A program made the translations under genes and the position numbers. The notes beneath the pieces are model-generated. The model saw only the letters and a list, made by a program, of their open reading frames with translations. It was not told the origin of the DNA and ran no database searches. A stretch of DNA of 64,000 nt from Calvatia gigantea (lineage: Eukaryota; Basidiomycota; Agaricomycetes; Agaricales; Lycoperdaceae): contig JACAAK010000003.1 in NCBI GenBank assembly GCA_025093985.1, forward strand, positions 4,588,001 through 4,652,000, given 5' to 3'. Below are positions 1 through 11,204 of this stretch, piece by piece; within the stretch, counting starts at the first letter, position 1, and the number at the start of each line of letters is the position of its first letter.

Positions 1-421
1 ACCTTCTTGGCACGTTCTTCTATGTATCACAGATCACTGTGTGACTTTGAGCGCAAATGGGGATTATAAGAGAAGGGAAGCTCACAACGTACGCTACGAG
101 CATGTCTGTGTATCGTAGCATCACAAGATCATCAAAATGTTGTCCATCTTAGCCCACGTGCACCCTTAAGAGGACAGCCTCCACAATTAGGTAAGAATCC
201 CTTCCTATGGCCGTAAACTCTCCTTTATTGGTTTTCACTGTCTGGGATATCGATGAGACCATTACGCCGGACGAAGTAACGCGACTCTCTTCACCTGAAC
301 GATCCTAAAGAAAGAGAGGGCAACACCTACCGTAATGGCAACACTCGGAGCCGGGAAAGATTGCCCTGTGATATGTAGCGCCCTGAGTGTTTATTAACTG
401 ACCAGTGACGTTGAGAGCAAT
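1..421 (-). pseudogene. MLKL-NTD-like gene, copy 1 (cut by window edge)
   Basis: This is the 5' half of the family gene, reading leftwards out of the window. Alignment with the intact copy at 16087-17023 shows the start codon changed to ATT at 419-421 and a deletion soon after, so that the original frame meets stop codons. The end of exon 1 (helix with FFRIVQ-like ending near 307) and the GTGAAG donor are still visible, and exons 2 and 3 follow down to base 1. The C-terminal exon lies outside the window. Loss of the start codon is a substitution, so this copy is dead unless another start is used. Confidence 0.65.
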
Positions 422-1386
422 CACCGCTGTCTAGTTAGTGAGGACAATTGGCAACAAGCAGAATCGAGTGATTCCGAACCTTCATTTGACATGCTTTTGG
501 TCCTTTCCCTTCAGATGAAGTTGACGAACTTGGGGAATGAATCGGCAACAATGTGTGAGCTTTCGCGTCTTTCAAATATAGCTTGAGAGGGTTCTCGGAA
601 TGAGAAGCGATCGCACCACTTAGGGGTAAATAGAATGTAGGAACGGGGGGTGGCATATTGGTCTGGATGTGCAGGCTTTCACAGGTTCGCTCTAATTTTC
701 GGCAATATTTGTTTAGGTCCAAATTAGGTCCCATCTTTTTGTCAGGACGAGGCTGAGCTAAATCGGTCATTCCTCCGTCCAGTGCGGCAAAAGATCATTT
801 TTACATGACCCAACAATGATCGTATGACGTGCGCTTTATATCGCCCCTGTGATATAACATCACGGACTAATCCATGACTTGCAGGATAACCCCCTTACAA
901 TCATCCTGACAGCGGGGTCACGTCACGAAGGATCTGAGATTTGAGCGTGGAAGATGTGGGAAAGAGGGTGAGGGAGAAGGTTTGGAGTGACTTGTTGATG
1001 GAGAGGAAACCGGATCGACAGGGATTGCTGAGATAACCCGCAAACGATGCGTGATAAAATGGAGGACTCTAGAGTGGGCAACGATCGCATATGAAATTCC
1101 AAGCACTGAGCACGGTTGCTTGGGGGCGTAGGGGGCGCCCTGATCTGCGCATAGGAAAGTGGCTTGATATAGTCCAGAAAATATGAGGAATATCTGGCGG
1201 TAGAGAAGATCGAGGGCATGTAGTGGATTCGCGGCTCTAGGCGTCCCAAAGCCACCCAAAAAGCAGATACAAAGATCAAGCTGGCCACGTAGACCACTGT
1301 GTTGTGTATCATCGACAAATTTAATGATCGGAAAAGAAAAGGCGAAGAGACCGGATGCCGTAATAGAATTTTGACGTATATGCGCT

Positions 1387-1967
1387 TCAGCGGCCAATCG
1401 ACCTCAAGGCGGCCCTGATCCCTTCGACGAATATCTTGAAAACCGCCCAGAAGTACGCGTACAACACCTTGTTGAGCAACTGAGAGTCCTTCCCGCTTCC
1501 AAGGCACCAGAGAATCCGGATTGGGGTATTCAGTTCAATTTTGGATCCGCTCTGCTCATAGCACAGTTTTGGCCAGAACGGAAATTCTGACGAAAACAAA
1601 AAAAGAGGTATCAATGCGAAGAAATTATGGCGATTTGTTGTTGTCTGGTAACACTTACTATAACCATATGGCGTATACACCAACAACTGCGACGTCGATT
1701 TACACATATCCAGCACACCATTCACAACCTCCACATCCTTAGTTTCATCCTTAATAAGCAAATGCTTCAACGTTCGGCCTCGCAAACACGGCTGCACCAC
1801 TCCCACTCCCACCCCGCCATCACTGAAGTCAACCTCGTGCTCATCCACGACAAATGTCCGGCAATAACCTCAACGGAAACACCAACGCCTCTAACCTCAG
1901 CCACTGCACCGCTACCTCGCTCCTGCTCCCCTCCCGCAAACGAGATCCTCGACAAACTTAGTCCCAC
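1387..1967 (-). CDS. unrecognised coding relic of the repeated unit
   Basis: I do not recognise the family. On the minus strand an exon encoding VVDEHEVDFSDGG, then LKHLLIKDETKDVEVVNGVL, ends at a GTAAGT donor near 1669. It joins in frame, after a TTTTCGTCAG acceptor, to an exon encoding FPFWPKLCYEQSG, IRILWCLGSGKDSQ and a hydrophobic helix, stopping at 1387. The clean in-frame junction argues that this was a real gene. The upstream frame (to 1967) is shifted by one base. Unit II keeps only the homologous N-terminal part near 5290-5417 (acidic stretch followed by VTVAEVGDTGA). It could be a still-active gene in unit I with an unplaced 5' exon, but a relic is as likely. Confidence 0.4.
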
Positions 1968-2560
1968 ACACCCTAATCACTCTCACCGACTCTGCGCAGG
2001 CAACCAAATAAAATGCCAGTACACGCCTATCCTCTAGATCAGGCTCTTCCGAAGTTCCAAACCTGAACCCCGTGGTAACACTCCACGAATGATCTGTTCA
2101 GTATCTGGCGACGGATCGTCCCTATATCGCCGCAGCATTGCGATTTTACGTAGAATATGAAATGGAAAGCGGGAGAGGACACAGAGGAAGGCCAGGGTCG
2201 GGTGGTGATGTTGGGGTAAGCCGAAGAGATATGAACAGTGTGTTTCGTCTCCTGCTGCTGTTGTTGTCCCCGCCCTCCAGATTCTCGGCGGTTGATCCGC
2301 CGTGGAGAAGGGAACAGGTGAGGAATGAGCTCGGAGAAAGGTGCTGGTGCATGATGTACCGGGGAGTACTGCAAATGAGCACACATTATTTTAGTGTTGT
2401 AAGATCGATTTCGTCACGGAGGTTGTGGAGAATCTCGTGAAGGAGATCGACGGGTAGGATCCGATATAAGGGGGACCTGTGGACATCGGTTAGAACATTG
2501 ATGCATTATATACTTACATGAGCTGTTAAGCATTGTCGCGCGATTATATCCGGGACAACA
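1860..2560. repeat. dispersed block B, copy in unit I
   Basis: A block containing GTTGTTGTCCCCGCCCTCC, then a TGGAGAAGGGAACAGG-type stretch and GTGCTGGTGCATGATGTACC. It matches by eye blocks at 5290-5990, 10600-10740 and, inverted, 9155-9250. In one frame the conserved part reads like KVLVHDVPGSTANEHT, so it may be a gene fragment, but every copy is interrupted by stops. Confidence 0.5.
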
Positions 2561-3138
2561 GTGGACGGCCCCTCCTTCCCCGGAGTAACTTAAATGAACG
2601 TAGAAAACGAGTTTTGGCCCATCAGATATTCCTGCAATCGCCAGCCTATGATGATATTACCTCTCAAGATCTTGTCCATTACCCCGACCTTCTCACATGT
2701 ACAGTCGTTGTATTCATGGGAGTACTCAAACAACAGTCCCTCACACTATGCCACTGGGATTTACAACTTGGCGGAACCGCGAGTGTGATGTGAAGAGATA
2801 CACACCACACTTACCTACTTTCATCATCCTCGATTGGCGATTTGGTGTGGCCGGCTCCGCTTATCTCGCTCATAATCGCTGCAAAAATAATCACAGAATT
2901 TTCATGGGTAATGGTGTTTCAACTCCATCGCTCAATATGCACCCCATAAACATTCTATTCCTACACTACTCGGCACACTACGCTGTATATCCTGTATACA
3001 AGCCAAGTTCCAATTCGATGCGGTACGGGCACCCAGCACAAGATTGTCTACGAATGGACATGTTCCAACTAACACAACAAAAGCACATGAGAAAGAAAAC
3101 GAAACTTCTCCAAAAAAAGGAAAGAAATATGTTGGGTT

Positions 3139-4073
3139 TCACCGGGCAAAAGAGAAATATATGTGATTACCAGTCCCGAAGACGTTGAAACTATCATCCC
3201 TCGTATCATTTACATCACCTGTGACAAGAGCGTACCCAACAGTGGGAGAGAGGTGGTTTTGTGCACCTTGAAAGGAACTGGATCCCGTCGGAGCGGAGGA
3301 ACCAGTTGGACTCGACGGCGTCATATTCCTTCCCTGCGTTTGTTGAGGGGGAGTTGGAGGGAATGGAGAGGAGGGCATCTGCCACTGCGGCTGCAGTTGT
3401 ACTTGCGAAGAGGGAGGGTGGGATAGTGCTCCTAGCATGGTACTTAGGAGGTTGTGTACACTAACCAGTTGGTTGTGGACCTCAACGTCGTACTGAAGCT
3501 AGGGGAAATATGGTTCTAATATATGTCATGAATAATGTTGCGGGGGATCACTTACGCTGAACAGAGCCATAGTGCGCATGAGGCGTTCCTGGCAGTCCCG
3601 GATTATATCCCGGTTCAGATAACAACAGAACATTTTTTTTACTCCAGACCACCGTTTAACCCTCTTAACACAATTCTCGATGTATCGCAAATTGCTGCAC
3701 AGTTTTGAGCGTTAGCCAGAGTTATCAGGGGGAAAGGAAAGCTCACGTACACCACTAGCATATCTGCATGTCGTAGCATCACAGGGTCGTTCAGGATTCG
3801 TCCATCCTGGCCCACGTGCACCCTTTGGAAGGACAGTCTCTACAATAAAACAGGAATCCCTTCCTATGGCAATAAATTCTTCTCTATTAGACTTCACCAG
3901 TCTGTGACATCGGTAAGAGTGTAGGTAGGACAAAAGAATGCTATGTTCCGACCTGAACGGCCTCGAGGATAGAGAGTGTAATAGCTTGCCGCAATGGCAA
4001 CACTCGGGATGGGGAAAGATTGCCCCGCGATTCGTAATACCCCGAGAGTTTGTTCATTGATGCTGAGTGCCAT
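3139..4073 (-). pseudogene. MLKL-NTD-like gene, copy 2 (frameshifted)
   Basis: Exon structure follows the intact copy: exon 1 from ATG 4073 (MALSINEQTLGVL...), exon 2 with VKSNREEFIAIGRDSC, exon 3 with RRLK-like helix ending IIRDCQERLMRTMALF, and a last exon that is open to the stop at 3139. One extra base near the end of exon 1 (ALSILEIAQ-equivalent, about 3960) and another in exon 2 (about 3827) break the frame. The last exon is intact over 100 codons, with a Pro/Gln-rich linker and the tail VFGTGNHIYFSFAR. The two single-base insertions are the only visible lesions, so either this is a young pseudogene or the consensus has errors here. Confidence 0.7.
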
Positions 4074-4130
4074 CGCCACTAGTAAACGGTGAGGGTGGTT
4101 CGTTTCAAGTAGCATTGGGTAATTGCGTGC

Positions 4131-4150
4131 CTCCATTGGACATGTTTTTG
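4131..4150 (-). promoter_or_regulatory. CCAAT-containing promoter element, copy 2
   Basis: Read on the minus strand, the block has CCAATGGAGG preceded by AAAAACATGT. It lies about 60-80 bases upstream of the ATG at 4073. The same block precedes the intact copy 4; copies 1 and 3 have degenerate versions. Confidence 0.45.
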
Positions 4151-4518
4151 GTGTCCTCGTCTCCGTTTGGAGTTTTCAAAACTTTCGAATATCGTTTGAG
4201 AATTCTTGGGAGGAGTAAGATTGAGCGGGAGGATGATGAAGGTTTTGAGGTCGCATAGTGGTCTGGACAGGTAGGTTTATAAGGTCTGAGATCTGAGGTG
4301 CCAAGTAGCGGTGCTTCGAGCAGTTGGCTTCTCATCAACAGGTGGTGACTCCAAGAATAGAAGATCCACTTTAACTGATTACGTTCCGGGGCTATGGTGG
4401 TGTGCAACTCCCTTTTATCCGGAGGTTCCAATATGCTAAAGGCAACGTAACAGCCCCATAATTGTTTTGTGACAGGAAATGTGGCTCTTCATACTTCCTA
4501 GTTCATCCTTCAACAGCA

Positions 4519-4667
4519 GTGAAAACCCCTTTTGGCGTAAGGCAGCCGCTGGCAGCACCTGCCGGCGTGGGTTGCCGTTGGCCGCACCTCTCCGCCATCA
4601 CAACGGCCAACGGCAACCCACGCCGGCAGGTGCTGCCAGCGGCTGCCTTACGCCAAAGGGTTTTCAC
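4519..4667. repeat. long near-perfect hairpin (fold-back)
   Basis: Left arm 4519-4584 and right arm 4604-4667 are reverse complements over about 64 bases, differing only in the length of one homopolymer step (AAAAGGGG against AAAGGG). The 19-base loop is 4585-4603. The arms are GC-rich and the outer ends are GTGAAAACCC and GGGTTTTCAC. No coding frame is implied. A fold-back MITE or the terminal hairpin of a mobile element is the likely origin. Confidence 0.9.
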
Positions 4668-4699
4668 CCCCTAAATCCCCTAACCCCCCTAACCCCTTG
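4668..4699 (+). other. telomere-like CCCTAA-type run
   Basis: Directly after the hairpin the sequence is a degenerate run of CCCCTAAATCCCCTAACCCC type, three imperfect units resembling the C-rich strand of TTAGGG telomere repeats. It may be an interstitial telomere-like patch left by repair or simply the low-complexity end of the element. Confidence 0.45.
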
Positions 4700-5289
4700 A
4701 TCAAACTCTTGAGCGCTTGAGCGCTTGTTTACTACCACGCAGTCGTTAATCTCTGTCTAATTGCCGCATGCTGCCAAAGAGCAATTCATTCCGTTTACTG
4801 AACTTCGCCCTCTTCTTCACATCTTCCACACCCGAATCCTTTTCATCAAGCCCTGGCTTCCCCTCTCTCATACGTTATTCAACACGCAATACCAATTTCA
4901 AATCAACTTTCGGGGAATCTCCACCCCTCACACGCGAGCCTCCGCTCTGATCAGATGAGGTATTGCCTTCTACGATTCTTCACAAACCCCCTCAGCATTG
5001 GATAACTTGGAACTCAGAAAGAGCCGGAAATGAAACCTCACAGCATAGTTCTTTCTCCTGCCCATCAAGCGTCATCTTAACAGGAGGGAATAGATTACCT
5101 CGTCGCGACCAACGCCCTCCTATTCGTCCACTTTACGATCTAGTCTTTCCCAACAAGCCTCGTAGGACTTCGACAATGGAAATACAACCGGTCTCACCAT
5201 CATCTCCATCATCGCGTCCACGACCCCCTCACTAAATACCCCAGCGGTAGTTGAGCGCTGAGCACCCGAACGACTTCAACTGGCAAGCA

Positions 5290-5990
5290 CCAGTGTCTCC
5301 AACCTCAGCCACTGTCACCTCCTCTTCCTCTCCTCCCCCTTCCTCCGCTACAAACAGAATCCTCACCCTGAACAACATCCCCAACAAACCCAGTCTCACA
5401 CGCCCCACACACCTCAACCGCCCTCACGGTGTGTACGCCACCAAATACAACGCTGATACCCTCCTATTTTCCACAATTCCACACCCCTCCCCAATATCCC
5501 ACGAACGATCTGTCCGGATCCAGGGACGGATCGTCCACCGTATCGTCACGGCATCGTTATTGTGTAAACTTGTGAGCTGGGAGGGCGGAGAGGGGCGGAG
5601 AGAAAGGCCAGGTTGGGTGGGGGTTGTGATTGTGTGCTGAGGGGAGGGGGGGGAATCTCGGAGTGTGAGGCGGCGGACGCGGGAGAGGTGGTGGGAGTGG
5701 GAGGGTTAGAGGAGGGATGGGCAGAGAGGGCTTCTCGTTGTTCTCGTTGTTGTCCCTGTCCTCCGGCTTCTTGGCCGTTGGTCCGCTGTGGAGAAGAAAA
5801 TAAGTGGATGTTAAGCACGGAGAAGAGGTGCAATATCTGTCGGTCGTGGGGATGGAAGTGCGCCAGGTTGTTGTAAACTTCTGTCCTCGCAAAGTATTAC
5901 TTATTTGAGCTGTTAAGGATGGTTGCGCGATTATGCCCGGAACAACACGTGAGCGGTCCCTACATCTTCAGTGCCGCGAATAGTTATTGA
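5290..5990. repeat. dispersed block B, copy in unit II
   Basis: Homologous by eye to 1860-2560: AACCTCAGCCACTG near 5303, a CACGAACGATCTGTCCGG stretch near 5500, GTTGTTGTCCCTGTCCTCCG near 5745, then a GCGCGATTATGCCCGGAAC block near 5925. Open frames across it (for example 5251-5640) are not conserved between copies. Confidence 0.5.
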
Positions 5991-7235
5991 GATCGCTCAT
6001 CAGATAATTGTGTCGGTGCGCCTTTTAAGCATTGTCGCACGATTCGATGTCAGGTGTCCCTCCCGGGAAATCTCGTTGATCACAGCTACTTAATGGATTA
6101 ACCAAGAGTGGCCCACCTCAGTGGTTTCCCTCAGTGGACTTGGAGCATCTTTCTGCCACAACGGCGGAGACGTACGTTTGTAAAAGGTCAAATTCCGACA
6201 CCCATCAAATAATTCTGCCATCCCCTGGGCCTACGATGCTACTTCTCTCGTCCATCGCCTCCCTTGTTATATTTGCAATCGACGGCCGCACCTTTGTCAC
6301 AGGTGTATTTGCTTGCGTCGTAGGGCCCCCACGTTCACCAGAATGAAGGAGAACTATCGAAGTGTTGCAAACGTCTGTGAGGGAAGAGTGGGAGTCAACG
6401 CGAACACCAATGCTGTGGACGACAATTCCGGGGAGATGTAGTACGAATGGAGATGGGGTATTGTTATGAGAAGCAGTAGTCTCAAGAGCCCTCAAGGCCC
6501 TACTTTGTGCTACTGGGACCTACGACAGAATACCATGTGTTATATAAGGAAAAAAAGCACCTCACCCCCAGCTGGCACCGGTTACGTTGCTCATAACTAA
6601 AAATAGCTACAGAATTGTCGCGGCGTTTTAACTTCAGCGTGGCCGGATGTTCTATACTTATCCTACTCTTGGCAAGATCTCCCAAAACCAGGTTCCGCTC
6701 CTGAAAGCCAGGAACCCAACATCAACACTTGGTGTTCAGTACTCGGCCGCGCGTTTTCGGTGAGGCGATATAGACATCTCATCGTGATGGCAATGACGTC
6801 TACTCAACGTTTGGATCTCACAGATGTACAATCTGTGGTGCATTATGACGCGGTCTTTAAAGGGCTTGCAAGAAAAATGCCTTGATTCCGTAAAATCTTG
6901 GGAACATTCTTCTCCCATATCCCTGCCCAAATAGGGGGAGTGTGTGTGTGCAGTACGACGCAGTCGGTACATAGACTCAGAATAAGGGAGTCCAAATAAT
7001 GCGAGTAGAGCTATGTACATAAATAGGTATAACGATTTTGTGGCAGAGCGGAAATTAACCCACGAATGCGGATAAGAAATACAGGACGCCGCATGGATTG
7101 TCTTCCCTCCCCTTACAACCTCCTTAATGGAATACTACAGGGAGACGCTGACCACCACCAACCCCATATGGTCCTCATGTAAAAATGTCCTTAAATGACC
7201 CTGTGTCCTAAACCGTGTGCAACTGGAGCCCCAAA
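5991..7235. other. no gene recognised
   Basis: No conserved frame or RNA gene was seen. The stretch 6500-6640 is the unit II counterpart of 2740-2940 and 10480-10600. Confidence 0.5.
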
Positions 7236-7283
7236 AAAAGAAAGGGACCTTCCACAGATGGAACCAAGGAGGTGTGTTGGTTT

Positions 7284-8362
7284 TCACCGAGCAAGAGAGA
7301 AATAGATATGATGACCAATCCCAATGACATTACACCCCTTGTATCGTTCGCATCTCCTGCAACGTACCTGGTACTTCGGAAGAAATTAATGTTGAAGGAA
7401 CTAGATAAAATATATTGGGAGGCAAAAGAGCGGGGATACATCAACATGAACTACCATATTTATAGGATTCGGGTATGTCTAGCACCTAATGTCTAATGTC
7501 TAATGGGACCCACAAGGGGACAATGGGGTGTACGGACATTGATCCGATTGTCCATGGGAATCATGGATTCCAACAATTAAATCCCCTCCCAGCTAGGGAA
7601 CCTGTCGGACTCATCACACTCACACCCAACGCTTGTGGAGAAGGAGTCAAGGGAGATGAAGGGGGTGTATCTGCCGCTGCAGTTGTGGTTGTACTCGTGG
7701 CGATGAAGAGCAGGTTAATGCTCCTGACATCGTAACCAGGAGGTCGTGTATAGTGGCCAATTGCTCACGAATCTCAATGTTGTATCAAAACTAGGGGGAA
7801 AAAATCAATTACAAGATGCATCATAAATGATTTTGCGTGGGATCGCGTACACTAAACAGAGTCATAGCGTGCGTGAGGCGTTCCTAACACTTCCGAATCA
7901 CACCCTGGTTCAGATAACGACCGAATAGTTTCTTCATCCCAGACCGCCCTTGAACCTTCTTGACGCGTTCCTCGATGTATCGCAAGTCACTGTGGGCCTT
8001 TGAGCGCTCGTTGGGCTTTTTAGGGGAAAAGGAAGCTCAATTTACACTGCTAGCATGTCTGTGTGTCGTAGCATCATCGGGTCGTTCCGGAGCCCATGCG
8101 GAACCATTTACACTTTTTGAATGATGGTCTCTACAATGAGGCAGGAATCCCTTCCGAGTGTGATAAATTTTTCTTTATTGGTCTCCACCGTCTGGAATAT
8201 CGGTAAGGGCTTGAGGCTGGGCAAAATAATGCTTTGCTCCTCACCTGAACAACCTGAAGAATGGAGGGCGGCGCATGCCGCAGCGGCAACGCCAGGGGCG
8301 AGGAAAGACTGTCCTGCGGCTTGTAATGCTCTGATGGTTTGCTCGTTGATATTGAGAGCCAT
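7284..8362 (-). pseudogene. MLKL-NTD-like gene, copy 3 (decayed)
   Basis: ATG at 8362 opens MALNINEQTIRALQAAGQSF, and exon 1 lost two bases (the ALSILEIAQ-equivalent becomes ALHSSGCS) before its GTGAGG donor near 8253. Exon 2 keeps TVETNKEKFITLGRDSC. Later exons are strongly diverged, and the last exon is interrupted by a ~190-base MITE-like insert at about 7388-7575. After the insert the tail is still readable in a shifted frame as VIGIGHHIYFSLAR followed by a stop at 7284-7286. Frameshift plus insertion make this a secure pseudogene. Confidence 0.75.
7388..7575 (+). mobile_element. MITE-like short repeat, copy A
   Basis: From GTTGAAGGAACTAGAT through ATATTGGGAGGCAAAAGAGCG to TGTCCATGGGAATCATGG and ATTCCAAC. 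An inverted copy lies at about 12600-12785 and a weaker copy at 8480-8610. The ends (GTTG...CAAC) are partly inverted, and AATTA flanks both sides here, a possible target duplication. It sits inside the last exon of MLKL-like copy 3. Non-coding. Confidence 0.65.
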
Positions 8363-8479
8363 TTTTTCTGTTAAACTGTGAGGAAGATCCGCTACAGGGG
8401 TTAAGTTGTGAATCCGAACCCCCAGTGGACATGGATCTCAGAGGTTTTATATAGAGGAGTATATGCCGAGGGAACCAAA

Positions 8480-8610
8480 AGTTGCGAAACACGGTGTATT
8501 CGAGGGAGGCAAAAAGGCGGGGTACATCGTAATTTACGAGGGTTTTATGTAGTCATAGAATATAGGGTATTTGAAATCGTGGATTGGACATCCCGGAATC
8601 CCGGATTCCA
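8480..8610 (+). mobile_element. MITE-like short repeat, partial copy B
   Basis: Matches copy A in GAGGGAGGCAAAAAGGCGG, TACATCGTAA, TTTATGTAG and the end GGATTCCAACA. It is shorter and more diverged than copies A and C. Confidence 0.45.
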
Positions 8611-8651
8611 ACAGTATAATAGCAGGTGCACATTGGCAAGGGCACACATCC

Positions 8652-8760
8652 CGACAAGAACACGCGTTTTTGCGGGAACACCCTTTTCGATAAGAACATG
8701 CGCTTTTGTGGGAACGCCCATTTCAACAAGAACGCGCGTTCTTGTGGGAACAAACATTTT
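8652..8760. repeat. 36-bp minisatellite, three copies
   Basis: Units start at 8652, 8688 and 8724 with the pattern CRAYAAGAACRYGCG followed by TTTTGYGGGAAC; a fourth partial unit follows at 8761. The period is a multiple of three, so open frames span it on both strands (for example RTRVFAGTPFSI, RTCAFVGTPIST on the plus strand), but nothing supports translation. Confidence 0.8.
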
Positions 8761-8929
8761 GGCAGGAACACACAGTCTGCTGAAGACCGATGGTTCGAAG
8801 TCAGATCCCAGCAACAATACTTGCAGATGTTCGTAGCACGACTTTTTCCCAAGACATCGAGGTGTAAAAAGACTACGCACGAAATGATGGCCCTGGGTGT
8901 AGAATTTTGTTCCATTGATAAGTAGGAGT

Positions 8930-11204
8930 TGTTGCAGCGCTCTGATCTACACGGGTATAAACAATGTATTATCTATCGGTTGTGATTTTAGCAGTATTTG
9001 CCGTTTTGCTCACCTATTTGGCCCTCTATTGATCTGGCTGAGGGGGAGGCTGATGACCGTTCTGTCTGTCGGGCTTTTCCCTGAGACTCTCCACAGCCTC
9101 TGGCGATTTCACAAGCCCTAGACCATGTGCGCTCGTCTACAGAACTCTCTGGTACATCGTGCAACAGCACCTCTTCACCTTTTCCGCTCTCCATGGTGAG
9201 CTGACGACCAAAAGGGGACGGGGGCAGGAACAGCAGCAACCTCAAGACATTGGAATCATGTCCACCACCCGGGCCCCCCGTGGGCGAGTAGGGGTTGGGG
9301 TGGGGGGAGGATCTGACGGGGACTGGTGTGTCTTTGGGCACATGGGAGGGGTATGGCTGGTCCGCCTGGGGGGTGTTTAATCAGATCGATCATGGTGCAT
9401 CGTCGCTGTTGGCCTTTGCAAGCGGTCCGGGTCTATTCGATCAACGTTTTGAAAAGAAAAGAAAATACGATACTCTGAACACGGCTATGAGTAGTCTCTT
9501 ACTGCCGCTCCAGGCATTCACCCCTCTGCTTTTTTTAGCTTGAGGTTATACCTTGGCGGTGCACTCGGATACGGTCGGTCGTTGCTTGACTGTCACGTCG
9601 AGATACCCGCCCTGGCAATTTTTGTACAGTCGAAGGCACTTTCATGATCATGTTCACCTACATCGTGGCTGGCTTCCGCGGGTTCGTCTTACAACACCAT
9701 CCTGAGTTGATGTTTAATTAATTTACAACTCATACACATGAAACTTATTCTGGGAACCCAGAATACGGGCACTCCTCGGCTCCGAATACATCTACCCCCC
9801 ACCCACGTTCCCAATCTTCATCTCAACGAGTATTTCACGGCCTTCGCTACCTTACGTCCAGGAACCAACCTCCTCCACGACTACTCCAATGCCTACACCT
9901 CCCGTCGTCACGACGTCCACTTGCACTCACCCCCAAACGGCAGTATTTCAGCGCCATTTTACAATTCGTGATCCTTTACAATTTCGTTCAACGCCAGATA
10001 CTTTGGAGCTCAAAAGGCCGAAAATGAATATTTCACACAAATTTTCCTCTCCTGCCTATCAATTTCTCCGGCTTTGCTTCAATAAGTCTCGTAGGAGCCG
10101 ACAATAAGGGGAACTGAGTTTGACACGCGTCCCTTCCCAGATCAAGAACGGAGGATGAAGGGCATGCGTCTGTCAAGTCGTGAGAACGGGAATGGAACAG
10201 ATGGTTGTTGCAAAGTTCAGTCCCCACGAATTGTTGATATGTGAGGGTTTACTACATCGCGACGATTATGTCTGGGACAACGAGTGGGTGGCCCCTACTT
10301 CTCAGGAAATTTCGCTAAACAAGGTAACCTGGTGAACGCACAGCGGGTGGCTTGCCTCAATGATTTATCCCGGCGGATTTCAGGCTACGATTCGGACGTT
10401 CATTTACAAAGTTAAACTTGGAGGGTTGATCTATCAGGTATCTATACGAGGCATGAGAACGGTAAGGTGATATGATATCTCGCGTCTGTTATCCTCGGGG
10501 TATGGCTGAAAATAACTGCCCACACTTCGTGATACCGGGACACGGCTCTCGTTCCACGAAAAGAGCCACAGGATTTTCGCGGATAAGAGCGTTTCAACTT
10601 ATGAGCATCGTGTTTCTCGTTGTTATTGTTGTCCCCGTCCTCCCAGTTCTTAGTCGCTAGTTCGCCGTGGAGAGGGGAAACGGTGGAGGATGAGCTCGGA
10701 GAAGAGGTGCTGATGTGCTTATGACTTCTTCCGTTCGGGCAAGGACAGCACCGGATCTAAGGCCGGGGCATATCAACACATCGCATTCCGCAGTCCCTCG
10801 TAATTTCATTCAATGCCAGATAAGTACCCTGGAACTTGAAGGACCGGGAATGAAAAGTTCACACAACCCTTCTCTCCCGCCCTTCACGTAGTCGATGAAC
10901 GGGCGCAACTTTACATGTTAAGACCCTCGTTCTCCAGCATACAAACAGTTTACATACGTTTTCTACGAGTACGAAGGTACGACGAAAGGAAAGAAATGGA
11001 ATACTGCCGAAGGAACAGGTGGAGGTTGAGTCAGATAGAAGACGGGCCGAAGGGCGAGCCTCCGAAACGGGGCCGCTCTCTAAACGTTGGCTCCACTTTG
11101 TTGCCTGAGTCAGGATATTCTTTCTATATTAGCACATGGGACCATGGGGCTCCCGGACCCACGGGAGTTCACCCTCGTTCAATTTCCCGGTTTCACGACG
11201 CGAA
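8930..11204. other. rearranged repeat relics, no intact gene
   Basis: Holds an inverted fragment of block B (9155-9250), two copies of a TTCATTCAACGCCAGATA-type block (about 9985 and 10812) and block B again at 10600-10740. No conserved coding frame was found. The 9738-10107 frames are uninterrupted but low in complexity and not conserved in the other units. Confidence 0.5.

Larger units (their letters stand above)
1..10940. repeat. decayed tandem array of ~3.5-4 kb units
   Basis: Three diverged units follow each other: roughly 1-2940, 3115-6670 and 7235-10940. Shared landmarks recur in the same order: the tail of an MLKL-like gene (3139, 7284; copy 1 enters from the left edge), its start (421, 4073, 8362), a purine-poor block near 1900-2380, 5290-5840 and 10600-10740, a GCGCGATTAT-type block near 2540, 5925 and 10260, and an ACAGAATTTTC-type block near 2895, 6610 and 10570. 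The third unit is rearranged: it has an inverted block at 9155-9250 and a repeated one near 9960 and 10795. Identity was judged by eye and is patchy. A fourth copy of only the gene and its promoter, at 16087-17110, is intact. Confidence 0.7.

Noticed and set aside
918..1507. Two long overlapping minus-strand frames (159 and 194 codons)
   Set aside because: They overlap each other in different frames and no conserved domain is visible. One includes hydrophobic stretches after the relic at 1387, but there is no clean splice to it.
4519..4667. Hairpin as a transcription terminator or ncRNA
   Set aside because: The arms are far longer than a functional terminator and eukaryotic genes do not use them; a fold-back element explains it better.
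8785..8815. GGTTCGAAGTC as a tRNA T-arm
   Set aside because: No matching acceptor, D or anticodon arms are found on either strand around it.
8545..8915. Overlapping frames on both strands at 8408-8925
   Set aside because: They are kept open by the 36-bp minisatellite; composition is repetitive and no domain is present.
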